Source of the DNA: Paenibacillus sp. FSL R5-0490
Lineage (GTDB): Bacteria; Bacillota; Bacilli; Bacillales; Cytobacillaceae
Reading direction: 5' to 3'
DNA: 35,964 nucleotides
Assembly: GCF_001956215.1 (NCBI RefSeq)
Contig: NZ_MRTQ01000036.1
Span: 1 to 35,964 of the forward strand
The notes beneath the pieces were generated by a model, which was given only the letters and a program-made list of their open reading frames with translations, had not been told where the DNA came from and did not search any database. Shown in pieces: positions 1 to 7,951 of the stretch; the first letter of the stretch is position 1, and every line of letters begins with the position of its first letter. The position numbers and the translations under genes were made by a program.

Positions 1-236
1 GGAAAAACGCCTTCTTACAGGAACCGTCTTATGCCTGTCGTCCCTGGGCAGTCGCCTCCACATTTCGGGCAATCCTCCCAAAAAGGCAAATAACGCCTTT
101 CTGTGAGGCTCGTCTTGTGCTTGAGGCCCGCAGGATGCGGGTCATGCAGACGTTGCCACAGGACGTGGCGATCTTAGTCTGCGTTCCTTCGGGGCAAGGC
201 GCTTGCGCTTTTCTGTTCAGAAAGAAGTGGTAAATC
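1..236. repeat. Palindrome-rich intergenic repeat
   Basis: This non-coding stretch is a series of short inverted repeats: AAAGGC/GCCTTT (82-87 and 95-100), CCCGC/GCGGG (127-131 and 137-141), GCCAC/GTGGC (155-159 and 165-169) nested inside GCAGAC/GTCTGC (146-151 and 177-182), and a GGCGC/GCGCT element near 199-211. Its higher GC and stacked stems differ from ordinary Bacillus spacers. It resembles the dispersed palindromic repeats found in Bacillaceae genomes (recalled resemblance, not searched). No cobalamin riboswitch core or B12-box could be recognised in it. It ends just before the weak ribosome binding site of the first gene, and its left edge may lie outside the window. Confidence 0.5.
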
Positions 237-1709
237 ATGCTAAGAGTCCAGCAAATCACTGGCGGGTATGCCGGTGCGCCGGTTGTAAAAAATATCAGCT
301 TTGAAGTGGAAAAAGGGGAGCTTTTCGGGATATTGGGGCCGAATGGAAGCGGCAAGACGACGATTCTGAAGATGCTGAGCGGCATTTTGCCCCATACATC
401 AGGTGATATTGTGATCAAAGGTAAGAACCTTTCAGAATATACACCGAAAGAACTGGCGAAAATCATGGCTGTTCTGCCCCAGCATTCCTCTCAGGCCTTT
501 TCATATACCGTAAAGGAAACCGTTTCCCTTGGCCGCTATGCTCATCAAAAGGGCTGGTTCCAGAGCTGGACCAGCAAGGATGAAGAAGCGGTTAACCGGG
601 TTATGGAACAGACGGGCATCTCCCGATTTCAGGATGCTGATATTCAGCAATTATCCGGCGGGGAAAGACAGAGGGTGTTTTTAGCACAGGCCCTTGCCCA
701 GGAGCCGGAAATATTATTGCTGGATGAGCCGACGAACCATCTCGATTTGTCTTATCAAAAAGAACTGCTTGATCTCCTCTCCGTATGGTCAAAGGACTGC
801 GGACTGACGGTGATCTCCATCTTCCATGATTTGAATCTGGCCGGCCTGTACTGTGACCGCCTATTGCTGCTGGAGAATGGTGAAGTCAATATTAACCATG
901 TTCCTAATGAGGTTTTAAAAGAAGGGCGGATACGGGAGGTTTACAGGACGAAGATCGAGAAGCTGCCGCATCCAAGAGTGGCGGCCCCTCAGATGGTGCT
1001 GGTGCCTGAGCGCTCACAGGCAGAAAGCCAATTAGAGAAGCGCATCGATCCAGCCAGCCTGGAGGTACGGGAGGATTTGCTGGTCCTTCGCTCGCCATTT
1101 CCGCTTAAAACCATGTCTTCAGGTGTAACCGGATCGGGGACTGGCTGGAATCGGATTTTTCTTAACCGGCATGTGAGCAAGAATTATGACTGCAGCGATC
1201 ATCGGGCAGAGATGGCGGAATTTGTACGGGAAATCGGCTTTGAACCCGGGGAAACTGTGGGGATGATGACCGCTGTATATATTGAGGATTACAGCAGCCA
1301 ATTTTATGAAGAAGATACATTCTCTGTGTATGTGGTCGTGACAGCCGGTGTCGGCAATGCGGTTGATGCTTCGAAAAGTGAAGAGCATTCCTATCATCTG
1401 ACTCCAGGTACAATCAATACTTGGATTTTCGTTAATGGCCATCTTACAGAGGAAGCCTTTATCCAATCCATTATGACCGCAACCGAGGCTAAGACCAGAG
1501 CACTAAATGATCAGAAAGTTATAGATGCCGTCACAGGGACGATAGCGACCGGAACATCAACTGACAGTATTTTGATTGCCGCCGCACAGCAGGGAGAAAA
1601 CCTGGAGTATGCGGGTACCATTACACCGCTTGGCAAAGTGATTGGCAAGGGTGTCTACGAATGTACCGTTGAGGCGATAAAAAAATCGCAAAGCAGGATA
1701 AAAAGATGA
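237..1709 (+). CDS. Cobalamin/corrinoid ABC transporter ATPase fused to CbiZ amidohydrolase
   Basis: This 490-residue protein has two domains. Residues 1 to about 255 are a BtuD/FecE-type ABC ATPase with Walker A GPNGSGKTT (34-42), Q-loop Q82, signature LSGGERQ (139-145), Walker B ILLLDEP (159-165) and H-loop H197. Residues about 275-490 match CbiZ, the adenosylcobinamide amidohydrolase that cleaves the aminopropanol arm to give adenosylcobyric acid; the GMMTA, ATEAKTRAL and ATGTSTDS segments are typical. The ATPase would energise a BtuCF-like importer, whose permease and binding-protein genes must lie upstream of the window. The fusion couples uptake to remodelling. The ATG follows a weak AAAGAAGTGG site; the stop overlaps the cbiB start by 4 nt. 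Domain calls are firm; the transported substrate is inferred from the fusion and neighbours. Confidence 0.92.
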   Translation: MLRVQQITGGYAGAPVVKNISFEVEKGELFGILGPNGSGKTTILKMLSGILPHTSGDIVIKGKNLSEYTPKELAKIMAVLPQHSSQAFSYTVKETVSLGRYAHQKGWFQSWTSKDEEAVNRVMEQTGISRFQDADIQQLSGGERQRVFLAQALAQEPEILLLDEPTNHLDLSYQKELLDLLSVWSKDCGLTVISIFHDLNLAGLYCDRLLLLENGEVNINHVPNEVLKEGRIREVYRTKIEKLPHPRVAAPQMVLVPERSQAESQLEKRIDPASLEVREDLLVLRSPFPLKTMSSGVTGSGTGWNRIFLNRHVSKNYDCSDHRAEMAEFVREIGFEPGETVGMMTAVYIEDYSSQFYEEDTFSVYVVVTAGVGNAVDASKSEEHSYHLTPGTINTWIFVNGHLTEEAFIQSIMTATEAKTRALNDQKVIDAVTGTIATGTSTDSILIAAAQQGENLEYAGTITPLGKVIGKGVYECTVEAIKKSQSRIKR

Positions 1710-2671
1710 TTTTATATCACCTGTTCGCGCTAACCTTTGCCTGGTTACTGGATAAGCTGATAGGGGATCCGCCAAACTGGCCGCATCCGGTCAGGTGGAT
1801 GGGTGCCCTGATACATAAACTGGAACAAGCTCTGAATAAAGGCCGCTTTAGAAAATTAAAAGGGAGCCTCGTGCTATTAATCGTGGTGCTGGCAGCAGGT
1901 GGCATCACCCTTTTCATTACCCGGCTCTTCTATGAAATTCATCCGATCGCAGGCATCCTGGCAGAAGGAATTCTTATATTCACAGCCATTGCTCAAAAGA
2001 GTTTAAAAGAGGCAGCGCTGGAGGTATATGAGCCTCTGGCAAAAGGGGATATGGAAGCAGCAAGAGTAAAGCTTTCATACATTGTCGGCAGGGATACAGA
2101 TCGGCTGGATGAACCAGGCATTGTCCGGGCTGCCGTGGAGACAGTGGCGGAAAACACAAGTGATGGCATTACTGCTCCGTTACTTTGGGCCATGATTGGC
2201 GGTGCACCGCTGGCTCTGATCTACCGGGCCATTAATACATGTGATTCAATGGTTGGCCACATGAATGAACGATATATGGATTTTGGATGGGCTTCTGCTA
2301 AAGCGGATGATATCGTAAACTGGATTCCAAGCCGGATGACATCGGTTTGCATCATGCTCACACAAAAGCCGGAGTATGCTCCATATGGGGAGGCATGGGC
2401 AATCCTTTTAAGAGATGCACCGAAGCATCCGAGCCCGAATAGCGGCTGGGGGGAAGCGGCTGTTGCAGCACTTCTGGGGGTGCAGCTGGGCGGAATCAAT
2501 TTTTATAAGGATGTCATCTCTAACCGTGCGACAATGGGGAAGCCAATGGTTATGCTTGAAAAAGAACATATCATAAAAAGTATCTCGATTATGAACAAAG
2601 CAGTTTTCCTATTTTTGCTTCTATTATGGACAGGAGGGATGTTTCTTGATCTGGCCTTCACACGGATCTAA
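1706..2671 (+). CDS. cbiB: Adenosylcobinamide-phosphate synthase CbiB
   Basis: CbiB (CobD in the aerobic nomenclature) is an integral membrane enzyme that joins adenosylcobyric acid to L-threonine O-3-phosphate or aminopropanol phosphate. The 321-residue protein has the family N-terminus with LLDKLIGDPPNWPHPVRWMG near residues 15-34, several hydrophobic helices, and the conserved segments VAENTSDGITAPLLW and AINTCDSMVGHMNERYMDFGW. Length is normal. It receives the adenosylcobyric acid made by the CbiZ domain encoded just upstream, so the pair forms the remodelling step of cobinamide salvage. It overlaps the upstream gene by 4 nt (ATGA) and the downstream cobD by 26 nt, which points to translational coupling in one operon. 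Confidence 0.95.
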   Translation: MILYHLFALTFAWLLDKLIGDPPNWPHPVRWMGALIHKLEQALNKGRFRKLKGSLVLLIVVLAAGGITLFITRLFYEIHPIAGILAEGILIFTAIAQKSLKEAALEVYEPLAKGDMEAARVKLSYIVGRDTDRLDEPGIVRAAVETVAENTSDGITAPLLWAMIGGAPLALIYRAINTCDSMVGHMNERYMDFGWASAKADDIVNWIPSRMTSVCIMLTQKPEYAPYGEAWAILLRDAPKHPSPNSGWGEAAVAALLGVQLGGINFYKDVISNRATMGKPMVMLEKEHIIKSISIMNKAVFLFLLLLWTGGMFLDLAFTRI

Positions 2672-3716
2672 TCCGCAATATTTATATGAAGCGATGGATA
2701 AGCAAATGCCTGAGGAGCGGATTGATTTCAGTGCCAATATCAATCCCCTGGGCCCTCCCAGTGAATTAAAAGACAGGTGGGGAAGCCTATTCCCCTATAT
2801 AACCGATTATCCGGATCCACATGGAGTGCTTTTAAAAAGCAAACTGGCGGCTGCAGAAGGGATAAAGGAAACACAGATTCTGGTGGGAAATGGAGGCGCC
2901 GAGCTGATTACCCTGATTGGCAGGATGATAGCAGGGAAACATGCACTGATTATTCAGCCGGCTTTTTCGGAATATGAAGAGGCTTGCCGGGTTAATAATT
3001 GTACAGTCTCTTATTATCAGCTGGAGCCTGAAGATTGGAATCTGAATATGGAAGCGCTATCCGAAAGTCTTAAAGCTGCTGATGCTATTTTCTTCTGCAA
3101 CCCAAATAATCCGACAGGCGTCTACTACCCTAAAGATTTGGTGGAGAAGCTGATAGAGAAGTGTCAGATTCACAGCTGCCTGCTTATTATGGATGAAGCT
3201 TTTTATGACTTTGCCTTGGACTATCAATCTATTGTAATAGGAAAGGATTCAAATGTTGTGGTGCTGCGCTCCATGACGAAGATGTTTTCGATACCCGGCC
3301 TGCGCCTTGGATACATGATGGCAGGTGAGAGATTGATTGAAAGAGCGGCTGCTCTGAAACCGCACTGGAGCGTGAATGCCCTTGCTTTAAAAGCAGGAGA
3401 GTGGTGTCTGGACAGCAAGAAACATGTCAGGCTGACAAAGAATTTGATCCGGCAGGAGAGAGAGAGGCTGGTTTCATTTTACCGGAATTTGAATTTTGCT
3501 GTTTCTCCTTCTGCCGTAAACTTTTATTTATTAAGGGATCCCCGCATGGATGAGCAGCTGATTTTATTTCAATTTTTACTGGAAAAGGGAATTATCCCGA
3601 GGCACACGATGAATTTCCCCGGCCTGGAAGGAAGATGGCTGCGTTTTGCGATTAAGGGGCCGAAAGACAATGATGTGCTGATGGAGGCGATGAAAGAATG
3701 GCGGAAAGTTCGCTGA
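2646..3716 (+). CDS. cobD: L-threonine-O-3-phosphate decarboxylase CobD
   Basis: This PLP-dependent fold-type I enzyme (histidinol-phosphate aminotransferase-like) makes (R)-1-amino-2-propanol O-2-phosphate, the nucleotide-loop linker attached by CbiB. The 356 residues include the N-terminal HGSN and IDFSANINPLGPP motifs, CNPNNPTG (151-158), MDEAFYDF (182-189) and the Schiff-base lysine K212 in RSMTKMFSIPGLRLGY. I chose the TTG start at 2646 because GGAGGG at 2633-2638 lies 7 nt upstream, whereas the nearby ATG at 2639 belongs to the cbiB frame. It overlaps cbiB by 26 nt and cobU by 19 nt. Histidinol-phosphate aminotransferase is the alternative family call, but the operon context and the HGSN start favour CobD. 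Confidence 0.93.
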   Translation: MIWPSHGSNPQYLYEAMDKQMPEERIDFSANINPLGPPSELKDRWGSLFPYITDYPDPHGVLLKSKLAAAEGIKETQILVGNGGAELITLIGRMIAGKHALIIQPAFSEYEEACRVNNCTVSYYQLEPEDWNLNMEALSESLKAADAIFFCNPNNPTGVYYPKDLVEKLIEKCQIHSCLLIMDEAFYDFALDYQSIVIGKDSNVVVLRSMTKMFSIPGLRLGYMMAGERLIERAAALKPHWSVNALALKAGEWCLDSKKHVRLTKNLIRQERERLVSFYRNLNFAVSPSAVNFYLLRDPRMDEQLILFQFLLEKGIIPRHTMNFPGLEGRWLRFAIKGPKDNDVLMEAMKEWRKVR

Positions 3717-4273
3717 TTTTTATCACGGGTGGCGTGCGGAGCGGAAAAAGCTCATTTGCAGAGAGGACTGCTTCCAGGCTCGCAGAGAAAACAGACGGAA
3801 AGCTTCATTACATTGCTGCCGGAAAAGCATACGATTCCGAGATGAAGGCGCGGATTCAGAGGCATCAGGATGACCGGGATAAGAGCGGCTTGGGCTGGAA
3901 AACCTGGGAGAAGCCTTCCGCCCTTGAAGAGATCTCGGGAAACTTTACCCATAAGGATATCATTCTTTTCGATTGCCTGACCACTCTCTTGAATAATGAG
4001 CTTTTTAGAGCGGAGGATAGTTGGCGGTCCAGAGAATTCCAGGAAAAACTTTCATCAGATATTCTCCAGGCCATCAACGAAATCCGCCAAAAAGGCAGGA
4101 CCTTGATCATAGTCAGCAATGAAGTCCTGAATGAGCCAATTGGCGAAAACAAATTGGTATTTACATATGCGAAACTATTGGGGATGCTCCACAGGAAAAT
4201 CGTAAAGATGGCTGATGAAGCCTATCTTGTTGAAGCAGGCATTCCTATTCAAATGAAAGGAGAGCCGGCATGA
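3698..4273 (+). CDS. cobU: Adenosylcobinamide kinase / adenosylcobinamide-phosphate guanylyltransferase CobU
   Basis: CobU phosphorylates adenosylcobinamide and transfers GMP to give adenosylcobinamide-GDP, the substrate of CobS. The 191-residue protein shows the P-loop GGVRSGKS (11-18), the RHQDDR segment with H56 in the place of the guanylylated histidine of the Salmonella enzyme, a Walker B-like [14 protein letters not shown], the IIVSNEV strand and the C-terminal YLVEAGIPI typical of the family. Length is normal. It overlaps cobD by 19 nt and the next gene by 4 nt; GGAGG at 3683-3687 precedes the ATG by 10 nt. A second, much shorter CobU-like protein is encoded at 6432-6857. Confidence 0.94.
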   Translation: MAESSLIFITGGVRSGKSSFAERTASRLAEKTDGKLHYIAAGKAYDSEMKARIQRHQDDRDKSGLGWKTWEKPSALEEISGNFTHKDIILFDCLTTLLNNELFRAEDSWRSREFQEKLSSDILQAINEIRQKGRTLIIVSNEVLNEPIGENKLVFTYAKLLGMLHRKIVKMADEAYLVEAGIPIQMKGEPA

Positions 4274-5127
4274 AAGGGATCATGATTCAGGGGACTTCAT
4301 CCGATGTCGGGAAAAGCCTGATTGCTACTGCTCTTTGCAGGGCATTTGCAAATGAAGGATATCGAGTAGCTCCATTTAAATCTCAGAATATGTGCAACTA
4401 TACGTATCAAACCAAAAAAGGAAAGGAAATCGGCAGAGCGCAGGGACTGCAGGCAGAGGCCGCCAAGACTGAAGCGAACGAATGGATGAATCCCATCTTA
4501 CTTAAGCCTATGCCCGGCTGCCAATCCGAGGTTATCATGCTTGGGGATCATGCAGAAGTTGTTTTAGGAAGCTCTTATCAGAGTGATTATTATAAAAAGG
4601 GCCTTGAAGCAATTACGCTGTCACTTCAGAAATTGCAGGAGAAGTATGAGATTCTGGTACTGGAAGGAGCAGGGAGCCCGGTCGAGATCAATTTAAAGGA
4701 AAAAGAGCTTGCTAATATGAAGGCTGCGGAAATGGCGGATGTTCCCGTGATTTTGGCAGCGGACATTGAAAGAGGCGGAATTTTCGCAAGTATAATCGGA
4801 ACGCTGGAGCTATTAAGTCCTCAGGAGCGAGACCGGGTAAAAGGCATCATTATTAATAAATTTCATGGGAATCCGGAGCTTTTTGAGGACGGGAAAAGCT
4901 GGATAGAAGAAAAAACCGGGCTTCCGGTACTTGCTGTTCTCCCTTACATAGGCCAGCATGGAATTCCTGTTGAAGATTCCCTTTCTGATGGACCTGCAGC
5001 CGCTCATCCGGAAACAGTGGATGACAGCAAATATGATGAGCTGTCTGAAGCGATGCTAAAGCATCTTGAATGGGAAAAATTAAAGGAAATCGTCTTTAGC
5101 TGGAGAAAACAGAATGAAATGGCTTAA
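4270..5127 (+). CDS. CobQ/CbiP-like cobyric acid synthase lacking the glutamine amidotransferase domain
   Basis: Residues 1 to about 239 match the N-terminal synthetase half of cobyric acid synthase: the P-loop-like [10 protein letters not shown] (7-16), PFKSQNM (35-41), [13 protein letters not shown] (53-65), MNPILLKP (73-80), [11 protein letters not shown] (132-142), ADIERGG (164-170) and INKFHG (195-200). In full-length family members (about 500 residues) this half is followed by a class I glutaminase domain with a catalytic cysteine. Here the sequence jumps from VEDSLS (234-239), through about 14 linker residues, to [17 protein letters not shown] (255-271), which resembles the extreme C-terminal helix of full-length CobQ. 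The protein is 285 residues. The frame is open and the gene overlaps both neighbours (4 and 14 nt), so this looks like an internal domain loss rather than sequencing damage. Whether it is still an amidase is unknown. Confidence 0.85.
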   Translation: MKGIMIQGTSSDVGKSLIATALCRAFANEGYRVAPFKSQNMCNYTYQTKKGKEIGRAQGLQAEAAKTEANEWMNPILLKPMPGCQSEVIMLGDHAEVVLGSSYQSDYYKKGLEAITLSLQKLQEKYEILVLEGAGSPVEINLKEKELANMKAAEMADVPVILAADIERGGIFASIIGTLELLSPQERDRVKGIIINKFHGNPELFEDGKSWIEEKTGLPVLAVLPYIGQHGIPVEDSLSDGPAAAHPETVDDSKYDELSEAMLKHLEWEKLKEIVFSWRKQNEMA

Positions 5128-5905
5128 AGGATTATTGATCAATCTTCAATTTTTCACAAGCATTCCCATTCCGATTTCCCTGCCCATGGATAAGCCTCAT
5201 CTGGAGAAGGCCATCAGAACTTTCCCTATAGCCGGCCTCATTCAGGGTGGGATTTATGCATTTATTCTTTATGCTTTTCTTGAATGGACTCCCTTTTCAC
5301 CATTGGCAGCAGCCTTTGCGGTTTGGCTGGCCGGCATTTTACTGACTGGCGGGATCCATCTTGATGGGTGGATGGATGCGAGCGATGCGTTCTTCTCCTA
5401 TCGCGATCAGAAGAAGCGGCTTGAAATCATGAGTGATCCCAGGGTGGGGGCGTTCGGGGTGCTGTCTGTTATTGTCCTGCTGGGTGCCCGGTTTCTATTT
5501 ATCTATGAAATTGTGCTTTTATCAAATCCAACTTCCTATTTTTTAATAGCCATGATTCCCTTTTTAAGCAAGATGGTAATGGGGACATTGCTGATAAACG
5601 TTAAGGGGGCCAAAAAAGAGGGGCTGGGCTCATTATTTCAGCAGGCTGCTGTTAAAACCACCCTGTCTATTTATCCTGTCTTCCTTCTGGCCGCCGCGGC
5701 AGCTGCTTGGCTGGCTGGTTACCCGGCTATTGTTGGATTTCTTTTCATGGTTCTTTTTTCAATCTTGTTTTTCGTATTATTATCAAGAAAAGTCATTGCC
5801 TGGTTTGGCGGAATGACAGGGGATGTCCTTGGGGCCAGTGTGGAAGGGACGGAGGTGCTTTTATGGATGATACTGTGGCTGTTGCATTATTTCGTCATGG
5901 GCTGA
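5114..5905 (+). CDS. cobS: Adenosylcobinamide-GDP ribazoletransferase CobS
   Basis: CobS is a polytopic membrane enzyme that joins adenosylcobinamide-GDP to alpha-ribazole (or its 5'-phosphate) and completes cobalamin or its phosphate. The 263-residue protein begins with the family pattern [15 protein letters not shown] and carries the conserved cytoplasmic motif [14 protein letters not shown] (around 77-90), then [10 protein letters not shown]. Multiple hydrophobic helices follow, and the C-terminal [15 protein letters not shown] segment is typical. Start ATG at 5114 has GGAG about 8 nt upstream and overlaps the truncated cobQ by 14 nt. Its alpha-ribazole phosphate donor is probably made by CblS from the end of this operon, because no cobT is seen. 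Confidence 0.94.
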   Translation: MKWLKGLLINLQFFTSIPIPISLPMDKPHLEKAIRTFPIAGLIQGGIYAFILYAFLEWTPFSPLAAAFAVWLAGILLTGGIHLDGWMDASDAFFSYRDQKKRLEIMSDPRVGAFGVLSVIVLLGARFLFIYEIVLLSNPTSYFLIAMIPFLSKMVMGTLLINVKGAKKEGLGSLFQQAAVKTTLSIYPVFLLAAAAAAWLAGYPAIVGFLFMVLFSILFFVLLSRKVIAWFGGMTGDVLGASVEGTEVLLWMILWLLHYFVMG

Positions 5906-6480
5906 CAGAAGCTAATAAGTCCCATGCTTATCTGGGGTGGACAGATTCTCCTCTGTGTCCGGAACATAAGAATAAGCTTGCCCCGGCCCATCAAGGCTAC
6001 AGAAGAATTTTTGCAAGTGATTTAGGCAGATGCATGAAGACGGCGGCTATTCTTTTCCCGGATCATTCTATTGAACCTTGTCCTGAATGGAGAGAAATGC
6101 ATTTTGGAGAGTGGGAAGGCAGGACATATCAAGAGCTGAAAGATAACGAGGCATATCAAAAATGGCTGGAAGACCCTTTCTCAGGGGTGCTGCCTGGAGG
6201 AGAATCCTTTGCATCCTTCACAGCAAGAGTGGATAAAGGGTGGCAGAATTTAACAGATCAATTGCTTCAGGGAAATAACAGAGATGCAGCTATTATTACA
6301 CATGGCGGAGTCATAAAGTATCTTCTTGTAAAGTATGCACCGGAGCAAAAAGAATTCTGGGAGTGGCAAGTTCCATTTGGAAGAGGTTATGAGCTTAGAT
6401 GGACACGGGAAGCGTTTAGGAGGGGAGAGCGATGCACTTCATTACAGGAGGCAGGTTTAACGGGAAGTCCGAATGGGTGA
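5863..6480 (+). CDS. cobC: Alpha-ribazole phosphatase CobC (histidine phosphatase family)
   Basis: This 205-residue protein belongs to the phosphoglycerate mutase-like histidine phosphatases: RHG with catalytic H12 at residues 11-13, ASDLGRCMKTA (51-61), the EMHFGEWEG segment (78-86) and the second active-site histidine H147 in IITHGGV. In cobalamin synthesis this family removes phosphate from alpha-ribazole 5'-phosphate or adenosylcobalamin 5'-phosphate. I start it at ATG 5863, because GGAGGTG at 5851-5857 is 5 nt upstream and the RHG motif then sits at the usual distance from the N-terminus; the frame is open further upstream, inside cobS. It overlaps cobS by 43 nt and the next gene by 49 nt. 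The exact substrate is inferred from context. Confidence 0.88.
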   Translation: MDDTVAVALFRHGLTEANKSHAYLGWTDSPLCPEHKNKLAPAHQGYRRIFASDLGRCMKTAAILFPDHSIEPCPEWREMHFGEWEGRTYQELKDNEAYQKWLEDPFSGVLPGGESFASFTARVDKGWQNLTDQLLQGNNRDAAIITHGGVIKYLLVKYAPEQKEFWEWQVPFGRGYELRWTREAFRRGERCTSLQEAGLTGSPNG

Positions 6481-6857
6481 AGGATTTTTATCAATTGGCA
6501 GACACTCCTCATAAATGGATTTCAGCTTATCAAAGTGAGTCGGCTGGCGATCTGGATCAAAGCCTGATTATTTTTGAGGGAATTGAGGCAATGATTCGGG
6601 AGTGGACACAAGAGTTGGAGTTTGAAGAGATTCGGGACAAATGGCAGGAGATGCTAAAAAAGTGGCTCCAATGGGAAAAAGAAGATGTTAACCGGAAAAT
6701 CGTCTTAATCGGAGCTGATATTTCAAAAGGGATTGTTCCGATGGAGGCGCTTGACCGAAAGTGGCGGGATGCAGCAGGATGGGCCTTTCAGGATGCCGCT
6801 GCTGCTGCAGATAGAGTCGATTTGATTTGGTATGGCATCAATCAAAAAATAAAATGA
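6432..6857 (+). CDS. Short second CobU-like P-loop protein
   Basis: This 141-residue protein resembles a reduced CobU. It has a P-loop GGRFNGKS at residues 6-13 and a C-terminal half (IVLIGADISKGIVPMEALDRKWRD followed by a DAAAAADRVDLIWYGI-like end) that parallels the CobU segment SNEVGLGIVP...A.ADEVYLV.AGIP. It lacks an evident counterpart of the RxxH guanylylation region present in the first CobU, and the middle is shortened. It therefore may keep only nucleotide binding or kinase function. GGAGGGG lies about 6 nt before the ATG. It overlaps cobC by 49 nt and is followed 15 nt later by the adenosyltransferase gene. Family relation is fairly clear; function is not. Confidence 0.75.
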   Translation: MHFITGGRFNGKSEWVKDFYQLADTPHKWISAYQSESAGDLDQSLIIFEGIEAMIREWTQELEFEEIRDKWQEMLKKWLQWEKEDVNRKIVLIGADISKGIVPMEALDRKWRDAAGWAFQDAAAAADRVDLIWYGINQKIK

Positions 6858-6872
6858 AATGGGGAATCGCTG

Positions 6873-7457
6873 ATGAAACTTTATACACGGACTGGTGATG
6901 AGGGAAAAACAAGCATTATCGGAGGCAGAGTGGAGAAGGATGATGTAAGGGTTGAAGCCTATGGAACAGTGGATGAAGTCAACTGTTTTGTCGGGCAGGC
7001 CATGACACAGCTGGATCCGGCCATTTTTCAGGATGTCCTGGAGGATCTGGAGAAGATTCAGCATGAGCTTTTTGACTGTGGAGGCGACCTGGCGAATGTT
7101 ACGAAAAAGCGGGAGCTTAAATTGACGAAGGATTCTGTTGATTATTTGGAGACTAAGATTGATAGATTGATTGAAGAAGCGCCAAAGCTGGAAAGGTTTA
7201 TTCTGCCTGGAGGAGCACCTGCATCTGCATCCATTCATATTGCCAGGACAGTAACCCGGAGAGCGGAGCGTCTTGTGGTCTCACTAAAAAAAGCGGATCC
7301 GGAAACTTCTGCAGTAGCACTGAAATTCCTGAATCGCTTGTCTGATTACTTCTTTGCCCTGGCCAGGGTGATTAATTTCCGCTTGAACCAGAAAGATGTA
7401 GAATATGTGCGCAGTGCGAATGTATTCCGTGAAGGAAAGCGCAAGGAGGATAAGTAA
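6873..7457 (+). CDS. PduO-type cob(I)alamin adenosyltransferase
   Basis: ATP:cob(I)alamin (corrinoid) adenosyltransferase of the PduO/MMAB family, which attaches the 5'-deoxyadenosyl upper ligand. The 194 residues start with the diagnostic ATP-binding region KLYTRTGDEGKTSIIGG and RVEKDDVRVEAYGTVDEVNCFVG, and later carry FILPGGAPASASIHIARTVTRRAERLVV and NRLSDYFFALARVIN. This matches B. subtilis YvqK in general type. Adenosylation is required before the CbiZ, CbiB and CobU steps act efficiently on the corrinoid, so its place in this operon makes sense. The start ATG follows GGGGAA; the stop shares one base with the ATG of the next gene (TAATG). Confidence 0.95.
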   Translation: MKLYTRTGDEGKTSIIGGRVEKDDVRVEAYGTVDEVNCFVGQAMTQLDPAIFQDVLEDLEKIQHELFDCGGDLANVTKKRELKLTKDSVDYLETKIDRLIEEAPKLERFILPGGAPASASIHIARTVTRRAERLVVSLKKADPETSAVALKFLNRLSDYFFALARVINFRLNQKDVEYVRSANVFREGKRKEDK

Positions 7458-7951
7458 TGAAAAGCATGCGATTGAGCATGGCCGCCATGCTGATTGCATT
7501 GACAGCAATCGGTGCAGCGATTAAAGTTCCGGCCCTTATCGGAAGCGTGGCACTGGATTCATTTCCTGCTTTGTTCGCCGCTGTGCTGTTTGGCGGCTAT
7601 GGCGGAGCGGCCGTTGCAGCCATCGGGCATCTGCTGTCAGCATTATTGGGCGGCTTGCCTTTAGGGCCCCTTCATCTCCTGATTGCCGTTGAAATGGCAT
7701 TTCTCGCCTTTGTATTCAGCTCATTATACCAGAGAGGCAGGCACTGGCTTGCTGGGATTCTTTTTGTGTTAGGCAATGCCTTTGCAGCCCCGCTTCCATT
7801 TATCTTCTTAATGGGGCAGGCCTTTTACCTGGCAATTGTGCCTTCCCTTTTTATAGGTTCTGTGATTAATGCTGTTATTGCTTATATAGCGATTCCAAGA
7901 CTTGTTAAGTTCGTGGGACCGGCTTTGGCCGAAGCAGGTGGTGAGCAGTGA
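7457..7951 (+). CDS. cblT: ECF transporter S component, probable alpha-ribazole transporter CblT
   Basis: This is a small, very hydrophobic 164-residue protein with about five to six membrane helices and the start MRLSMAAMLIALTAIGAAIKVP that is common among energy-coupling factor S components. The GGYGGAAVAAIGHLLSALLGGLPLGPLHLL segment fits the substrate-binding helices of such proteins. It is coupled by 4 nt to the gene for an AIR-synthase-like kinase, reproducing the cblT-cblS pair described for Listeria and Geobacillus, where CblT takes up alpha-ribazole. It would need the shared EcfAA'T module encoded elsewhere. Family assignment is solid; the alpha-ribazole substrate rests on the neighbour and the operon, and cobalamin or a precursor is an alternative. 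Confidence 0.8.
   Translation: MKSMRLSMAAMLIALTAIGAAIKVPALIGSVALDSFPALFAAVLFGGYGGAAVAAIGHLLSALLGGLPLGPLHLLIAVEMAFLAFVFSSLYQRGRHWLAGILFVLGNAFAAPLPFIFLMGQAFYLAIVPSLFIGSVINAVIAYIAIPRLVKFVGPALAEAGGEQ

Noticed and set aside
1..236. Possible cobalamin riboswitch before the cobalamin operon
   Set aside because: No B12-box or conserved core could be recognised; the stems fit a palindromic repeat better. A riboswitch may lie upstream of the window.
29..466. 145-codon frame on the minus strand
   Set aside because: It runs through the palindromic repeat and antisense into the ATPase coding region, with no recognisable protein pattern.
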